Source of the DNA: Tolypothrix sp. PCC 7712
Lineage (GTDB): Bacteria; Cyanobacteriota; Cyanobacteriia; Cyanobacteriales; Nostocaceae
DNA: 64,000 bases
NCBI RefSeq assembly: GCF_025860405.1
Contig: NZ_CP063785.1
Coordinates: 2,480,001-2,544,000, forward strand
Direction of reading: 5' to 3'
The position numbers were made by a program, and so were the translations under genes. Below, piece by piece: positions 29,662 through 39,676 of the stretch. The notes beneath the pieces are model-generated. The model had not been told where the DNA came from, did not search any database, and worked only from the letters and a program-made list of their open reading frames with translations. How positions within the stretch are numbered: the first letter of the stretch is position 1; each line of letters begins with the position of its first letter.

Positions 29662-31254
29662 TTACCGAGAGTCAACAGCGTATTGAATTAGCTGCGTTAA
29701 TCGATGGCGTAGGGTTTCTAATCCCAAACGCTGACTAGCAGAAATAAATACTGCTAGAGGAAACTCTTCCCGTGCTAAAGCGAGAGTTTCGCTACTGACT
29801 TGATCGATTTTGTTAAAAGCCACTAATGCTGGGCCTGGAGTCACTGGCATTTGAGCGAGGATTTCTCTAACTGAGCGAATATGGCTCAACCAAGCTGGAT
29901 GAGACAAATCGACCAAATGCAGTAAAGCATCTGCCTCTGTGACTTCCTCTAAGGTGGCGCGGAAGGCATCCATTAAGGAGGCAGGCAATTCATGTATAAA
30001 CCCTACTGTATCTGTCAGCAGAATCTCTTGGGTTGCACCTGTCTCAGCATCAGAAATTACCAGACGGCGCGTGGTAGGGTCAAGAGTAGCAAATAATTGA
30101 TCGGCTGTGTAAACTTCGGCATTTGTGAGGGCATTGAGCAAAGTAGATTTGCCAGCGTTTGTGTACCCAACTAAAGCCACTGAAGGCACTTCCCGATGTT
30201 GTCGGCGCTGCCTTAAGCGGGAACGATGTGCTTGCAACTGGTTAACTTCTTGTTGCAGCCGAGAAATGCGCCTTTGAATGGCACGACGTTCAGTTTCTAG
30301 TTTGGTTTCACCAGGGCCCCTAGTCCCAATACCACCGCCTAACCGAGACATCGCCTGACCTCTACCAGTTAGTCGCGGCAGCATATACTCAAGTTGTGCC
30401 AGTTCTACTTGTAACTTACCAGCACCAGACTGAGCGCGTTGAGCAAAAATATCTAAAATTACTTCGGTGCGGTCTACTACCCGGACACCAATTTGGGCTT
30501 CTAGGTTACGGACTTGGGCTGGTGAGAGGTCGCGGTCAAATACAACTAGATTTGCCCCTAAAGTTTGGGCAGTTAAGGCAACTTCTTGAACTTTACCTTC
30601 ACCGACTACTGTTTGAGGATGAATACGCGATCGCTTTTGTTGTACTGTCTGTAGTACATCGCCCCCGGCTGTATCTACTAACCGTGCCAATTCTGCCAAG
30701 GTGTCTTGGAATTGTAGCGGAGTCATTTCATCGGTCATGACTCCCACAATTAGCACGCGATCGTGGTCAACATCTACTTCTTGGGCAACGAATTCGCGCT
30801 GAAATTCTGCTTCTAGATTTTCTACTAAATCGATAAAGTCTTGCTGTGCTAACTCATCCAAACTCAGAGGTTGTGACACAGTCCAGGTTGGAGATTGGAT
30901 ATTGTTAGACCCAGTCTTTAACACAGCAGGGCTAGTAATGAGCGCACGAGAATCTTGGGGTGTCAAGTGAGCTAAATAAGCTTCTTTGACGTACCCAGTC
31001 GCACCGCCACCTCTACGTGTAAATCCTGCCCCAGTAATATTGAGTACTACCAGGACATCTAACCGTTGCAAAGCCATTGCTGTCAGTGCCGCTTCATTAG
31101 GCGGTTCTGGCTTCAAATTAGTAGCTATACAACGGATACCGCTAAGTCGTTCTGCACCATAACGGGGCAATTCTAGCGGTGGGATTTGCGTTTGACGCGG
31201 TGTGCCTACCCCCACACGTATCACTTGTCCGCGACGGTTGAGATAGGCACACAC
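29662..31254 (-). CDS. hflX: GTPase HflX (N-terminus extends upstream of the first usable codon)
   Basis: Coordinates run from the first GTG (31254; 530 residues), but homology-like coding sequence continues upstream without a break to a stop at 31458. HflX is a ribosome-associated GTPase that rescues or splits stalled ribosomes. Visible here are the N-terminal HflX domain (TPQDSRALITSP; MTDEMTPLQFQDTLAELARL; SAGKLQVELAQLEYMLPRLT), the linker GTRGPGETKLETERRAIQRR, and the G domain with P-loop VGYTNAGKSTLLNAL, DTVGFIHELP and FNKID. The upstream in-frame peptide contains IETIYGNLQGLKSSQLKQLQ, which reads like the natural HflX beginning, yet no ATG, GTG or TTG precedes it. An ATA or ATT start, or a sequencing difference, should be considered. 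Confidence 0.93.
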   Translation of the reverse strand: MCAYLNRRGQVIRVGVGTPRQTQIPPLELPRYGAERLSGIRCIATNLKPEPPNEAALTAMALQRLDVLVVLNITGAGFTRRGGGATGYVKEAYLAHLTPQDSRALITSPAVLKTGSNNIQSPTWTVSQPLSLDELAQQDFIDLVENLEAEFQREFVAQEVDVDHDRVLIVGVMTDEMTPLQFQDTLAELARLVDTAGGDVLQTVQQKRSRIHPQTVVGEGKVQEVALTAQTLGANLVVFDRDLSPAQVRNLEAQIGVRVVDRTEVILDIFAQRAQSGAGKLQVELAQLEYMLPRLTGRGQAMSRLGGGIGTRGPGETKLETERRAIQRRISRLQQEVNQLQAHRSRLRQRRQHREVPSVALVGYTNAGKSTLLNALTNAEVYTADQLFATLDPTTRRLVISDAETGATQEILLTDTVGFIHELPASLMDAFRATLEEVTEADALLHLVDLSHPAWLSHIRSVREILAQMPVTPGPALVAFNKIDQVSSETLALAREEFPLAVFISASQRLGLETLRHRLTQLIQYAVDSR

Positions 31255-31624
31255 AGGCTGATTGAGTTCTGTACTAATTGCTGCCAGACGCTGAGAGAAA
31301 TCGGACGTACTGATGCTATCGCCCGGTATGCGTTGGTGATACAGCCGCTGTAGTTGCTTTAGCTGGCTGGACTTTAAACCTTGGAGATTTCCGTAGATAG
31401 TCTCTATAGGCGTTTCTGACCAGTAAATGGCCCCCCGAATCCTTCTTTGTTTATTTTACAACATCCCTAAAACCCAAAACTATATCTTAAGGGGGTTGCG
31501 TAGTGATTTAATCACATTTACTTCTTAATGTAACTAGTCTTTAATGTTATAATTCCATCCCGGCTAGGGTGATGAAGTACTCTTAGTACTCCTGAATAGA
31601 AAACTTGAATTTAGTTTGATTTTT

Positions 31625-31813
31625 ATGACTAACTCAACAGAAAATTGGTATGTTGTCAAGCGTCCTGCTGGTAATTGCGAGATAGTCTCTAACTTAGATG
31701 CAGGAACTTCCGAGCCAGAAATTATCGAAAAGTGGGGGCCGTTTAGTTCCCAAGGAGATGCGATCGCACGTCGTATAGGATTAATTAGGGCTGGCAAATG
31801 CCAACCCCAATAA
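31625..31813 (+). CDS. Small hypothetical protein
   Basis: Encodes 62 residues from ATG 31625 (a further ATG three codons upstream is possible). The product MTNSTENWYVVKRPAGNCEI continues with EIIEKWGPFSSQGDAIARRI and ends RAGKCQP. It looks like a compact conserved cyanobacterial protein without signal peptide; function unknown. It is divergent from hflX and convergent with the ctp gene. Confidence 0.72.
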   Translation: MTNSTENWYVVKRPAGNCEIVSNLDAGTSEPEIIEKWGPFSSQGDAIARRIGLIRAGKCQPQ

Positions 31814-31893
31814 CAGAAAAATGGGGACTGGGGATTAGGTATTGGGAATTACCCAAATCCTGAGGCAATAGCATACCAGTCACAGACAGTTAT

Positions 31894-33183
31894 TTAATTT
31901 TTATCAGCACTTGTGGTTGTGGTACCTTTAGCCGCAATTTGTTTGTTTAACACTTCTACAGCTTTGGCATATTGCAAGTCTTCTAAGGTTGCGAGTTTGT
32001 CACGTTCGCGGAGCCACAAATCTTGTCTTTGAGCATCGGTCAATTCGACTTTGACATCGGGATCAATGCCGTGTTTGTTAATATCTTTACCACTGGGGGT
32101 ATGGTACTTAGCAATTGTTACCGCTAATCCCGAGCCATCTTCTAGGGGGCGTACTGATTGTACTAAACCCTTGCCAAAGGTCTGCGTGCCTACCAAAGTA
32201 GCGCGCTTGTTGTCTTGTAAGGCACCTGAGAGAATTTCACTAGCACTGGCGGAACCTTTATCGACTAAAACCACCATCGGTTTATCTGTTAAAGCACGCC
32301 CATTGGCTACTTCTCGTTCTTGTTCACCTTGGCGGTCGATAGTAGAAACAATTGTTCCTTTATCCAGCCACATCCGGGCAATTTCGACACTGGAGAACAG
32401 TAAACCACCTGGATTGCCGCGTAAATCTAATACGTAACCAACAACTTTTTTGGTTTCTAAATCCTTGATGGCTTGTTGCATTTCCTTGCCAGCATTAGCA
32501 CTGAACTGGTTCAGGCGAATGTAACCAAGGTTACCTGCAGGGCTAGTTTTTTGCGAATATTTAACGGGATGAATTTCTATTCTTGCCCGTGTAATTTCAA
32601 AATCTTTAGTTTGACCGCTACGCCTAATAGTTAATTTTACTTTTGTCCCAGCCGCACCTCGAATTAGAGATACAGCTTGGTTAGTATCCATTCCTTGAGT
32701 ACTTTTACCATCAATTTTGAGAATCTCATCTTTAGATAAAATCCCGGCTTTAAAAGCTGGGGTATCTTCTATAGGCGCAATCACGACTAACTGTTTAGTT
32801 TTTTCGTCTTGACTAATTGTGATACCAATACCTGTAAGTTCCCCAGAGGTATCGACTTGCATATTTTTAAATTCATCTGGATCCATAAACCGGGTGTAGG
32901 GATCATCTAGCTTTTTGAGCATTTCCCGGATGGACTTATAGGCTTCTTTTTTACTACTGTAAGACTTACTTAAATATTCTTTCCTTACAGCCTGCCAATC
33001 TACCTGATTAAAAGTACCGTCTACGTATTGGCGCTGAACAACTTGCCAAACTTCGTCTATCAATTCCTTGGGACTGTTATTTAAAGCCTGACCTCGTGAG
33101 TGAATCCCAAGACTTGTAACAGCAATAGTTGAGAGCGTCACTGCCGTAGCACCCAAAACCAGCTTACTTTTTGTAATCACCAT
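31894..33183 (-). CDS. Carboxyl-terminal processing protease (S41 family)
   Basis: Encodes 429 residues. An N-terminal hydrophobic segment (about 10-25) exports it. A PDZ domain lies near residues 110-195 (GELTGIGITISQDEKTKQLV, GILSKDEILKIDGKSTQGMD). The tail-specific protease core follows: GYIRLNQFSANAGKEMQQAI, YVLDLRGNPGGLL, and the Ser-Lys dyad in VDKGSASASEILSGALQ and TFGKGLVQSV. Cyanobacterial CtpA trims the D1 C-terminus; CtpB and CtpC are paralogues. I cannot say which one this is. It lies 145 bases beyond ispG on the same strand. Confidence 0.93.
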   Translation of the reverse strand: MVITKSKLVLGATAVTLSTIAVTSLGIHSRGQALNNSPKELIDEVWQVVQRQYVDGTFNQVDWQAVRKEYLSKSYSSKKEAYKSIREMLKKLDDPYTRFMDPDEFKNMQVDTSGELTGIGITISQDEKTKQLVVIAPIEDTPAFKAGILSKDEILKIDGKSTQGMDTNQAVSLIRGAAGTKVKLTIRRSGQTKDFEITRARIEIHPVKYSQKTSPAGNLGYIRLNQFSANAGKEMQQAIKDLETKKVVGYVLDLRGNPGGLLFSSVEIARMWLDKGTIVSTIDRQGEQEREVANGRALTDKPMVVLVDKGSASASEILSGALQDNKRATLVGTQTFGKGLVQSVRPLEDGSGLAVTIAKYHTPSGKDINKHGIDPDVKVELTDAQRQDLWLRERDKLATLEDLQYAKAVEVLNKQIAAKGTTTTSADKN

Positions 33184-33291
33184 AATGACAGCTGCGCCAG
33201 AGGAAAATTTGTATAGTCAGTATGCCCAATCTAACACAGGGTATCACTGTAACAGACGAGCATGTATTCTTATTACAGCAAAATACTTGGC

Positions 33292-33315
33292 AATCCGGCG
33301 ACCTTTGTGGTCGCC
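33292..33315 (-). repeat. GC-rich hairpin between ispG and the ctp gene
   Basis: CGGCGACC...GGTCGCCG forms an 8-bp stem around a small loop. It lies just after the ispG stop codon; there is no T run, so it may only stabilise the ispG transcript end. Confidence 0.5.
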
Positions 33316-33327
33316 GTTACGCAAATC

Positions 33328-34554
33328 TTAAGGATCTACCCAACGCCCATCGGATTTGATGAGGTTAATTAATTCCTCTACTCCCTTATCTTCTGGGACT
33401 TTTTTGATTTCTTCTCTGCCACGATATAAAGAAATATAACCAGGAGTCTTGCCTACATAGCCATAGTCTGCGTCTGCCATTTCACCGGGGCCATTTACAA
33501 TACAACCCATCACTGCAATGTCTAAACCGGTTAAGTGTTTGGTTGCTTCTCGAACTTTGTGTAGGACTTCTTCCAAGTTAAATAAAGTACGTCCGCAGGA
33601 AGGACAAGCTACGTACTCTACCATAGTTTTTCGCAGGCCTAAGGCTTGCAGTATGCTATAGCAGACCGGAATTTCCTTCTCTGGTGATTCTGTGAGTGAG
33701 GCTCGAATTGTGTCGCCAATGCCATCAGCCAGTAATGTGGCAATACCTGCTGTAGACTTGATTCGTCCGTATTCACCATCCCCGGCTTCTGTGACACCTA
33801 AATGCAAGGGATAATCCATACCCAGCTCATCCATGCGCTTGGCCATGAGACGATAGGCAGCTACCATGACTGGTACGCGCGAAGCCTTCATGGAAATTAC
33901 CAAATTGTGGAAGTTGAGAGATTCACAAATACGGATGAATTCTAAAGCTGATTCCACCATCCCCTCTGGGGTATCGCCATAGGTAAATAGCATTCTCTCC
34001 GCGAGAGAACCATGATTTACCCCTATTCGCATAGCTTTCCCTTGATCTCTTAAAGAAACCACCAAAGGTTCTAGGGTTTCACGGATTTTGTCACCAATTT
34101 CATCAAACTCTGTTTTGGTGTATTCGCCTCTATTAGTATTTGGCTTTTCAAACACATATAAACCGGGATTAATCCGTACTTTTTCGATGTGCTTGGCAAC
34201 TTCCAAAGCGATTTTCATACCGTTGTGATGTACATCAGCAACTATAGGTACATCTCGGTATGTTTTAATAAGTTTTTGCTTAATTTCCGCTAAAGCTTTG
34301 GCGTGAGCCATACTAGGCACAGTAACGCGGACAATTTCGCAACCAATTTCGTGCAAACGACGAATAGCTGCTACTGAACCATCGATATCTAAGGTATCTT
34401 CGTTGATCATCGACTGTACTACCACAGGGTAGCCACCCCCAATGATGACATCCCCCACTTTTACCGGACGAGTTTTACGTCGCTTAATTGTGGTATCAAA
34501 GTTAGGTTCGCTAGATGTGGTGTTTACAGTTGTAACTGTGGGCAGAGTTTGCAT
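33328..34554 (-). CDS. ispG: 4-hydroxy-3-methylbut-2-en-1-yl diphosphate synthase
   Basis: Encodes 408 residues from the ATG at 34554 ([11 protein letters not shown]); an in-frame upstream start fifteen codons earlier is less typical. IspG (GcpE) converts MEcPP to HMBPP in the MEP isoprenoid pathway with a [4Fe-4S] cluster and, in cyanobacteria, ferredoxin as donor. The TIM-barrel part shows [40 protein letters not shown] and [14 protein letters not shown] sequence. The C-terminal cluster domain shows [14 protein letters not shown] and [20 protein letters not shown] with the expected Cys residues. It has no operon partner in this pathway here; ispD is 6 kb away. Confidence 0.97.
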   Translation of the reverse strand: MQTLPTVTTVNTTSSEPNFDTTIKRRKTRPVKVGDVIIGGGYPVVVQSMINEDTLDIDGSVAAIRRLHEIGCEIVRVTVPSMAHAKALAEIKQKLIKTYRDVPIVADVHHNGMKIALEVAKHIEKVRINPGLYVFEKPNTNRGEYTKTEFDEIGDKIRETLEPLVVSLRDQGKAMRIGVNHGSLAERMLFTYGDTPEGMVESALEFIRICESLNFHNLVISMKASRVPVMVAAYRLMAKRMDELGMDYPLHLGVTEAGDGEYGRIKSTAGIATLLADGIGDTIRASLTESPEKEIPVCYSILQALGLRKTMVEYVACPSCGRTLFNLEEVLHKVREATKHLTGLDIAVMGCIVNGPGEMADADYGYVGKTPGYISLYRGREEIKKVPEDKGVEELINLIKSDGRWVDP

Positions 34555-35500
34555 AACCTCATTAGGTAAATTTGCTGTAGCGAAAATATCAAATTTCAAA
34601 ATCTCTGTTTCTCAGATTGCCACAGCTGGGGCGCTTTTGGTCAATTACTGTGCAAAAAAAAAAGAATGTGAGATAAGACTAGAAATAAAGAAGATTTATC
34701 GATTTTTTTTGTCAGGGGAAATAGCCTATTTACTAGCCTTTGCTAGTTGATAGGAATCACTTTATTACTGAGTTATAAATGATAACACTAATGCTAATTA
34801 GTTTATTAAATCAGCTTACATAATTTTTATCTATGAGATGCATCAAGCAGCAGCTTTCATTACTACGGCATTTTACGAGTATATAATTAACTCATTCCCC
34901 TTCAGAGGATGAAATAAATCAACAAATTACTATTCATTAATAGTTCAAATATTGATATTTATCTCATTTAATATAGATGCTCGACTTCTGGGGGAAAGCC
35001 AAATATTTCTGCTTCATCTACATTTTGATATTGCAGAATATCTTTAACTTTATTTTCTGGCATTTTGGGATTACAGAATATAGCATCAGCCCTGTATATC
35101 TCACTCAAATCAGTTTCTCTTTCGTCGGTATTGGAGAAATTAGCCTAATTCATCTTGGTTGATCAGGGCGATCGCACAATCTGGCTTTTTATAATACAAA
35201 TATACTATCAAGACTATGGACGAGCAAAAGACGAAACGCGATCGCAATACTACTCGGTTAAGCATTGTGAACTCAAAATTGGTTTTGGGGAAAAGGTTAA
35301 AGGTTAAGGGTTAAAGGTTTTTTCTTTCCCGTTTCCCATTCTCCTTTTTACCCTTAAACGACAAGTATTGAAATGCGATCGCTCTTGGTTAAGTTAATGA
35401 CAATTATCTACTGCTGAAGTTGTGTAAGTCGGATAAGCTAGGGAGTTACAGAGGCGATCGCTCTCACAAATTGTTACATTAAACTTAATCTAACTTCAAT
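34555..35500. other. Intergenic region with MITE copy B
   Basis: About 950 bases between ispG and the isochorismatase gene, both read away from it. Contains several HIP1 sites (GCGATCGC) and a complete 126-bp MITE-like copy at 35245-35370. No gene is evident. Confidence 0.5.
35245..35370 (+). mobile_element. MITE-like element, copy B
   Basis: A 126-bp element with CAATACTACTCGGTTAAG at the left end and CGACAAGTATTG at the right. The interior has the same GGGGAAAAGG / TTTCCC design as copy A. It is flanked by the 11-bp near-repeats AAACGCGATCG and AAATGCGATCG (10 of 11 match), so it entered at a HIP1 site and duplicated it. Confidence 0.85.
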
Positions 35501-36538
35501 ATGAATACTCAAAGCACAACCCAACTGCCAATTCCCCCATACTATCAACCTGAAAAAGTGGGTGAAGTTTGGCGTGTACCCTATCAAGAACGCGCAGCAC
35601 AGGCTGAAGCATGGGCAAAACAACATCATGTCCAGCCAGCAGCTTTAGATAAGCGTCGTATTTGTCTGCTATTAATTGATGTGCAAAATACTTTCTGCAT
35701 CCCAGAATTTGAATTATTTGTAGGCGGAAAATCTGGTATGGGAGCAGTAGAAGATAATCAACGCTTATGTGAATTTATTTATTGCAATTTAGGATTCATT
35801 ACTAAAATTACTCCTACCTTAGATACTCATACAGCTACCCAAATTTTTCACCCGATTTTCTGGATAAATTCGGCTGGAGAACACCCCATACCAGCAGCAA
35901 CAAATATTACTCTCCAAGATGTAGAGCAAGGTATTTGGCAAGTTAACCCTGCAGTTGCTTACAGTATTACTAGAGGTAATTACGAATTATTAGAAAAGCA
36001 GGCTTATCACTATGTGAAACAGCTAAGTCAAAATGGGAAATATCCCCTCACCGTTTGGCCGTATCACTCAATGTTAGGCGGGATTGGTCATGCTTTAGTT
36101 TCTGCAGTAGAAGAAGCAATTTTCTTCCATTGCATTGCACGTCAGAGTCAAACGCAATTTGAAATTAAAGGCGAGAATCCCTTAACCGAAAATTATTCGA
36201 TTTTACGTCCAGAAGTATTAATAGGGTTCGATCAAAATCCTCTGGCGCAAAAGAATACGCATTTAATTCAGCAACTTTTAGAATTTGATGCTGTAATTAT
36301 TGGTGGTCAAGCTAAAAGCCACTGCGTCGCCTGGACAGTTGACGATTTATTAACAGAAATTCAACAGGTAGATGCTACCCTCAGTCAAAAAGTTTATCTC
36401 TTAGAAGATTGCACTTCTCCTGTTGTAGTTCCTGGCATTGTTGATTATACAGAACAAGCTGATGCTGCTTTTAATAAGTTTGCCGCAGCCGGAATGCATA
36501 TTGTCAAATCTACCGACTCGATCCAATCCTTTTTTTAA
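35501..36538 (+). CDS. Isochorismatase-family cysteine hydrolase
   Basis: Encodes 345 residues, larger than typical isochorismatases (~210). The family features are visible: the catalytic Asp in [20 protein letters not shown] (about residue 65), a likely Lys/His-rich middle segment ([20 protein letters not shown]), and the catalytic Cys in [20 protein letters not shown]. The N-terminal 50 residues and the central insertion are extra. The substrate is unknown; nicotinamidase-like or related amide hydrolysis is possible. It stands alone and is convergent with the M23 peptidase gene. Confidence 0.88.
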   Translation: MNTQSTTQLPIPPYYQPEKVGEVWRVPYQERAAQAEAWAKQHHVQPAALDKRRICLLLIDVQNTFCIPEFELFVGGKSGMGAVEDNQRLCEFIYCNLGFITKITPTLDTHTATQIFHPIFWINSAGEHPIPAATNITLQDVEQGIWQVNPAVAYSITRGNYELLEKQAYHYVKQLSQNGKYPLTVWPYHSMLGGIGHALVSAVEEAIFFHCIARQSQTQFEIKGENPLTENYSILRPEVLIGFDQNPLAQKNTHLIQQLLEFDAVIIGGQAKSHCVAWTVDDLLTEIQQVDATLSQKVYLLEDCTSPVVVPGIVDYTEQADAAFNKFAAAGMHIVKSTDSIQSFF

Positions 36539-36547
36539 AGTACTACT

Positions 36548-37423
36548 CTATTTTTTTAAATAAGCTTTTGGATCTTGAGCTGTCCAACCAAGAGATGAGC
36601 TGGAACGTACTTCAAAATGCAGGTGGGGTTGTTTAGCTGCTGGTTGTCCAGTCGTTCCCACAGTTCCCAGGACATCACCTTTTTTCACTTGCTGACCAGC
36701 AGTCACCTTGATGGTGTCAAGATGGGCGTAGCGGCTTTGCAACCCACCACTGTGATTAATAATGACCAACTTGCCATAGCTACCTTGTTCCTTAGCAAAG
36801 GCGACAACTCCGGGTGCGATCGCTTCCACGGGTGTACCAACGGCGGCTACCAAGTCTACCCCACTATGGAAAAAGACTTCACCGGAATGAGGATTAATTT
36901 GCCAGCCATAAGGTAACGCCACAGTAGTGGCTGCTGATAAAGGATACCCACTTAGTTGGGTAGGCGGCTGATTAGTCTGAGGAGGCGCAGCGACAACGCG
37001 ATTTGATGCACCATTCACCCCAGGAACAAATACAACTCTAGGGTCTTTTTGACAACCATTGATTTCAAACATAGCATCAGCACGCACTTTGTACTTTGCT
37101 GCTACTTGTCGCCAAGTTTGACCTTGAGGCACTTCGACTACAATTCCATTGTAGGGAGGAATCTGAAGTTCACTACCAACCGTCACTGCGCCGTTTTTCA
37201 CAGATGGGTTCATCACGGCGATAGTTGCTGGAGCTAGTTTATAGAGTTGCGCTATACTCTCTAAGGTTTCGCCACGAGCAACTGTATGGCGCTGGAAACG
37301 AGACAAGGCTGGAGTTGGACAACTCTCTACAGCAGATGTGGAGCTTGGTGATGAGAGTATAGATCCTAGCCCCAAAGTGCTGACTAAACTACAGATAAAC
37401 ACTAAACGGTAAGGACGAGTCAT
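36548..37423 (-). CDS. LysM and M23 peptidase protein
   Basis: Encodes 291 residues. Signal peptide (residues 1-30), then two LysM domains (about 45-90 with HTVARGETLESIAQLYKLAP; about 95-135 with VEVPQGQTWRQVAAKYKVRA), then a C-terminal M23 (LytM) domain. The zinc-site residues are apparent in FHSGVDLVAAVGTPVEAIAP (H-x3-D) and KQPHLHFEVRSS (HLH). It would act on peptidoglycan in the periplasm, or activate amidases. It ends 9 bases after the convergent isochorismatase-family gene. Confidence 0.93.
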   Translation of the reverse strand: MTRPYRLVFICSLVSTLGLGSILSSPSSTSAVESCPTPALSRFQRHTVARGETLESIAQLYKLAPATIAVMNPSVKNGAVTVGSELQIPPYNGIVVEVPQGQTWRQVAAKYKVRADAMFEINGCQKDPRVVFVPGVNGASNRVVAAPPQTNQPPTQLSGYPLSAATTVALPYGWQINPHSGEVFFHSGVDLVAAVGTPVEAIAPGVVAFAKEQGSYGKLVIINHSGGLQSRYAHLDTIKVTAGQQVKKGDVLGTVGTTGQPAAKQPHLHFEVRSSSSLGWTAQDPKAYLKK

Positions 37424-37653
37424 GCCTACTAGTTAAAGAGAGTTTTAATTTTTAATTTTAAACTTGGGTATTGGTGAGTAGAAGCTGATGGGAAGCTAGT
37501 AGTTCCCTGAAAATGTTGTGGAAGGTAGAAGAATTACTGAAGCTTCTCCGATTTTTTGTTGACTGTTCTGTTAAATTGCTCTGTCCACTCGCTGTTTGCT
37601 TGACTAAACTTATAAATTAGTAGCCGCATTGCTATCTTTAGAGCGAAATTATT

Positions 37654-38862
37654 ATGAAGTTATCTTTAAAGCAACTGGCCGTCTACATATCTTTACTGGT
37701 AATTGGCGGTGGTGCAGGTTTGTTAGGTAGTGGTTATCTCCTACCAAAGCGTTATTCGTTTCAAGAACTAAAAAATGTTACCGCAGCTTTACCTTCAGAA
37801 TCAGTAAACCCTCCTGCTTATAGCGGGCCAATTGGGAATACTGGTGGTGATAATGTGAATTTTATTGCTACGGCTGTACAAAAAGTTGGGCCGGCTGTAG
37901 TGCGAATTAATGCTACCCGCAAAGTGGCAAATCCCATTTCTGACGCTTTAAAAAATCCTTTGCTGCGCCGCTTTTTTGGTGAGGATGAGCAACCAATGCC
38001 AGAAGAAAGAATTGAGCGAGGTACGGGTTCAGGATTTATTTTGACAGAGAATGGTTTATTGCTGACTAATGCTCATGTAGTAGCAGATACCGATACTGTC
38101 CAAGTAACCCTCAAGGATGGGCGAACTTTTGAGGGCAAAGTGCAGGGCGTAGATGCAGTTACAGATGTAGCTGTAGTGAAAATCCAAGCAAAAAAATTAC
38201 CTACAGTCAAGCTAGGTAATTCACAAAATTTGATACCAGGGCAGTGGGCGATCGCAATTGGTAATCCTTTAGGTTTAGATAATACTGTCACTATTGGCAT
38301 TATCAGCGCTACCGATCGCACTAGCGCTCAAGTTGGCGTACCAGAAAAGCGCGTCAGCTTTATCCAAACTGATGCAGCAATTAATCCCGGTAATTCTGGC
38401 GGCCCTTTATTAAACGCCCAAGGTGAAGTTATTGGTGTGAATACAGCAATTCGTGCTGATGCTCAAGGTTTGGGTTTTGCGATCCCCATTGAAACAGCTG
38501 CCCGCATCGCTAACGAACTGTTTACCAAAGGGCGTGTAGATCATCCTTTTTTGGGAGTAGAAATGACAGATTTGACTCCCACCAAAAAAGAGCAGATTAA
38601 TCAAGAAAATAAGCTGAATATTCAACAAGATGCTGGTGTGGTCATTAAAAGTACCCTGGAAAATTCACCAGCAAAACGCGCCGGACTGCTTCCTGGCGAC
38701 GTGATTCAAAAAATCAATCGTAAACCAGTTAAGACAGCAGCCCAAGTTCAAAGACTAGTCGAGTCTAGTTCTGTAGGAGACACGCTAGAAATTGAAGTTA
38801 GCCGCGAAGGTAAAAATCACATCTTCAAAGTACAACCAGGGGCTTATCCGCAAAAGAAGTAG
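37654..38862 (+). CDS. HtrA/Deg-family serine protease
   Basis: Encodes 402 residues. An N-terminal membrane segment (about residues 8-30) anchors or exports it. The trypsin-like triad is clear: His in LLLTNAHVVADTD, Asp in VTDVAVVKIQA, Ser in INPGNSGGPLLNAQG. One PDZ domain follows (LNIQQDAGVVIKSTLENSPA, LLPGDVIQKINRKPVKTAAQ). Cyanobacteria have HtrA, HhoA and HhoB paralogues for envelope protein quality control; I cannot assign which. It has its own promoter region divergent from the M23 gene. Confidence 0.94.
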   Translation: MKLSLKQLAVYISLLVIGGGAGLLGSGYLLPKRYSFQELKNVTAALPSESVNPPAYSGPIGNTGGDNVNFIATAVQKVGPAVVRINATRKVANPISDALKNPLLRRFFGEDEQPMPEERIERGTGSGFILTENGLLLTNAHVVADTDTVQVTLKDGRTFEGKVQGVDAVTDVAVVKIQAKKLPTVKLGNSQNLIPGQWAIAIGNPLGLDNTVTIGIISATDRTSAQVGVPEKRVSFIQTDAAINPGNSGGPLLNAQGEVIGVNTAIRADAQGLGFAIPIETAARIANELFTKGRVDHPFLGVEMTDLTPTKKEQINQENKLNIQQDAGVVIKSTLENSPAKRAGLLPGDVIQKINRKPVKTAAQVQRLVESSSVGDTLEIEVSREGKNHIFKVQPGAYPQKK

Positions 38863-38863
38863 C

Positions 38864-38926
38864 TAGAGGTAAGGGCTAGGGGCTAGAGGTAAGGACTAGG
38901 GGCTAGAAAGTTAGAGAAAAATAATT
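38864..38926. repeat. CTAGAGGTAAGGGCTAGGGG tandem repeat
   Basis: Two and a half copies of an approximately 21-bp unit made of AGGTAAGG and CTAGGGG elements, immediately after the HtrA stop codon. Related hairpin sequence occurs at 8.85-8.9 kb. Confidence 0.75.
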
Positions 38927-38973
38927 TAATAACTGATAATTCTAGCGGCCGACTCTTGACCCTTGACTTTTAC

Positions 38974-39318
38974 CTATTGACTAGACAAATGGTCTAACTG
39001 CATCCTCTGTTCCATTTGACGCAGGAAATAACCAGTCATCATTGCTGACGCTAAAAGGCCTGCAAGGTTTTCCCTATCTGTTGTGATTTGCACGTTAAAA
39101 TTTTCCGGGGGTAGCATTCCCACTAGCCCTTGAACATTCTGCGAAATTATTTGTTTAATTTCAGGACTAACGGACTGGGCAACGCGGGCCATAACTTCCG
39201 GCGACTGATGCTGTAGATATTTGAGCAACTGATTGGGATTTTCCTCAAAATAGTCGTTTAGAAGCTGGTTAGGGTGTTCCTCAGAGTTGTCATTCAAAAA
39301 GTCAGGATTAAACTCCAT
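38974..39318 (-). CDS. DUF760 family protein
   Basis: Encodes 114 residues. The core NQLLKYLQHQSPEVMARVAQ, EIKQIISQNVQGLVGMLPPE, VQITTDRENLAGLLASAMMT and GYFLRQMEQRMQLDHLS are the DUF760 pattern, common to cyanobacteria and plastids. The first ~25 residues contain a duplicated EEHPNQLLNDYF / EENPNQLLKYL motif. Function unknown; no export signal. Confidence 0.85.
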   Translation of the reverse strand: MEFNPDFLNDNSEEHPNQLLNDYFEENPNQLLKYLQHQSPEVMARVAQSVSPEIKQIISQNVQGLVGMLPPENFNVQITTDRENLAGLLASAMMTGYFLRQMEQRMQLDHLSSQ

Positions 39319-39676
39319 TGGCAGTTTTTTGTAGCTTAGTTGCTGATTCTACTCTAAACCATAGTCAAAGGGTAATGCATTCCCCACGGGTATAACCTGT
39401 TGATTCTACCCTCAGGAAGGCGGCTACCTGATTTCTAGCAGAGCAAGTCCCTGTAATAAGGATTTACAACTATTTTACGCTGAACTTTAGTGGCTAGCGG
39501 TGGTTTTGATATTGGTAAATGTTTCAGTATCAGTACCCAATACTGCTCGGTTAAGGATTTTAAACTCTTAATTTGGTTTGGGGAAAAGGTGAAAGGGTAA
39601 GGGTTAAAGGTTTATTTCTTGCCCCTTTTCCCCTTCCCCTTTTCCCCTTAACCGACAAGTATTGTATCAGTACCAT
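39319..39676. other. Intergenic region with MITE copy C
   Basis: About 360 bases between the DUF760 gene and scpB, both minus. Half of it is the MITE-like element at 39538-39664, immediately next to the scpB stop codon. Confidence 0.6.
39538..39664 (+). mobile_element. MITE-like element, copy C, with 10-bp target duplication
   Basis: A 127-bp element starting CAATACTGCTCGGTTAAGG and ending CCTTAACCGACAAGTATTG (17 of 19 inverted matches). It is flanked by perfect 10-bp direct repeats TATCAGTACC (39528-39537 and 39665-39674). The insertion is so close to scpB that its right duplication touches the 3' end of that gene region. Confidence 0.9.

Noticed and set aside
33292..33315. Intrinsic terminator of ispG
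   Set aside because: The hairpin is good, but no T run follows it on the minus strand, so it was listed only as a hairpin.
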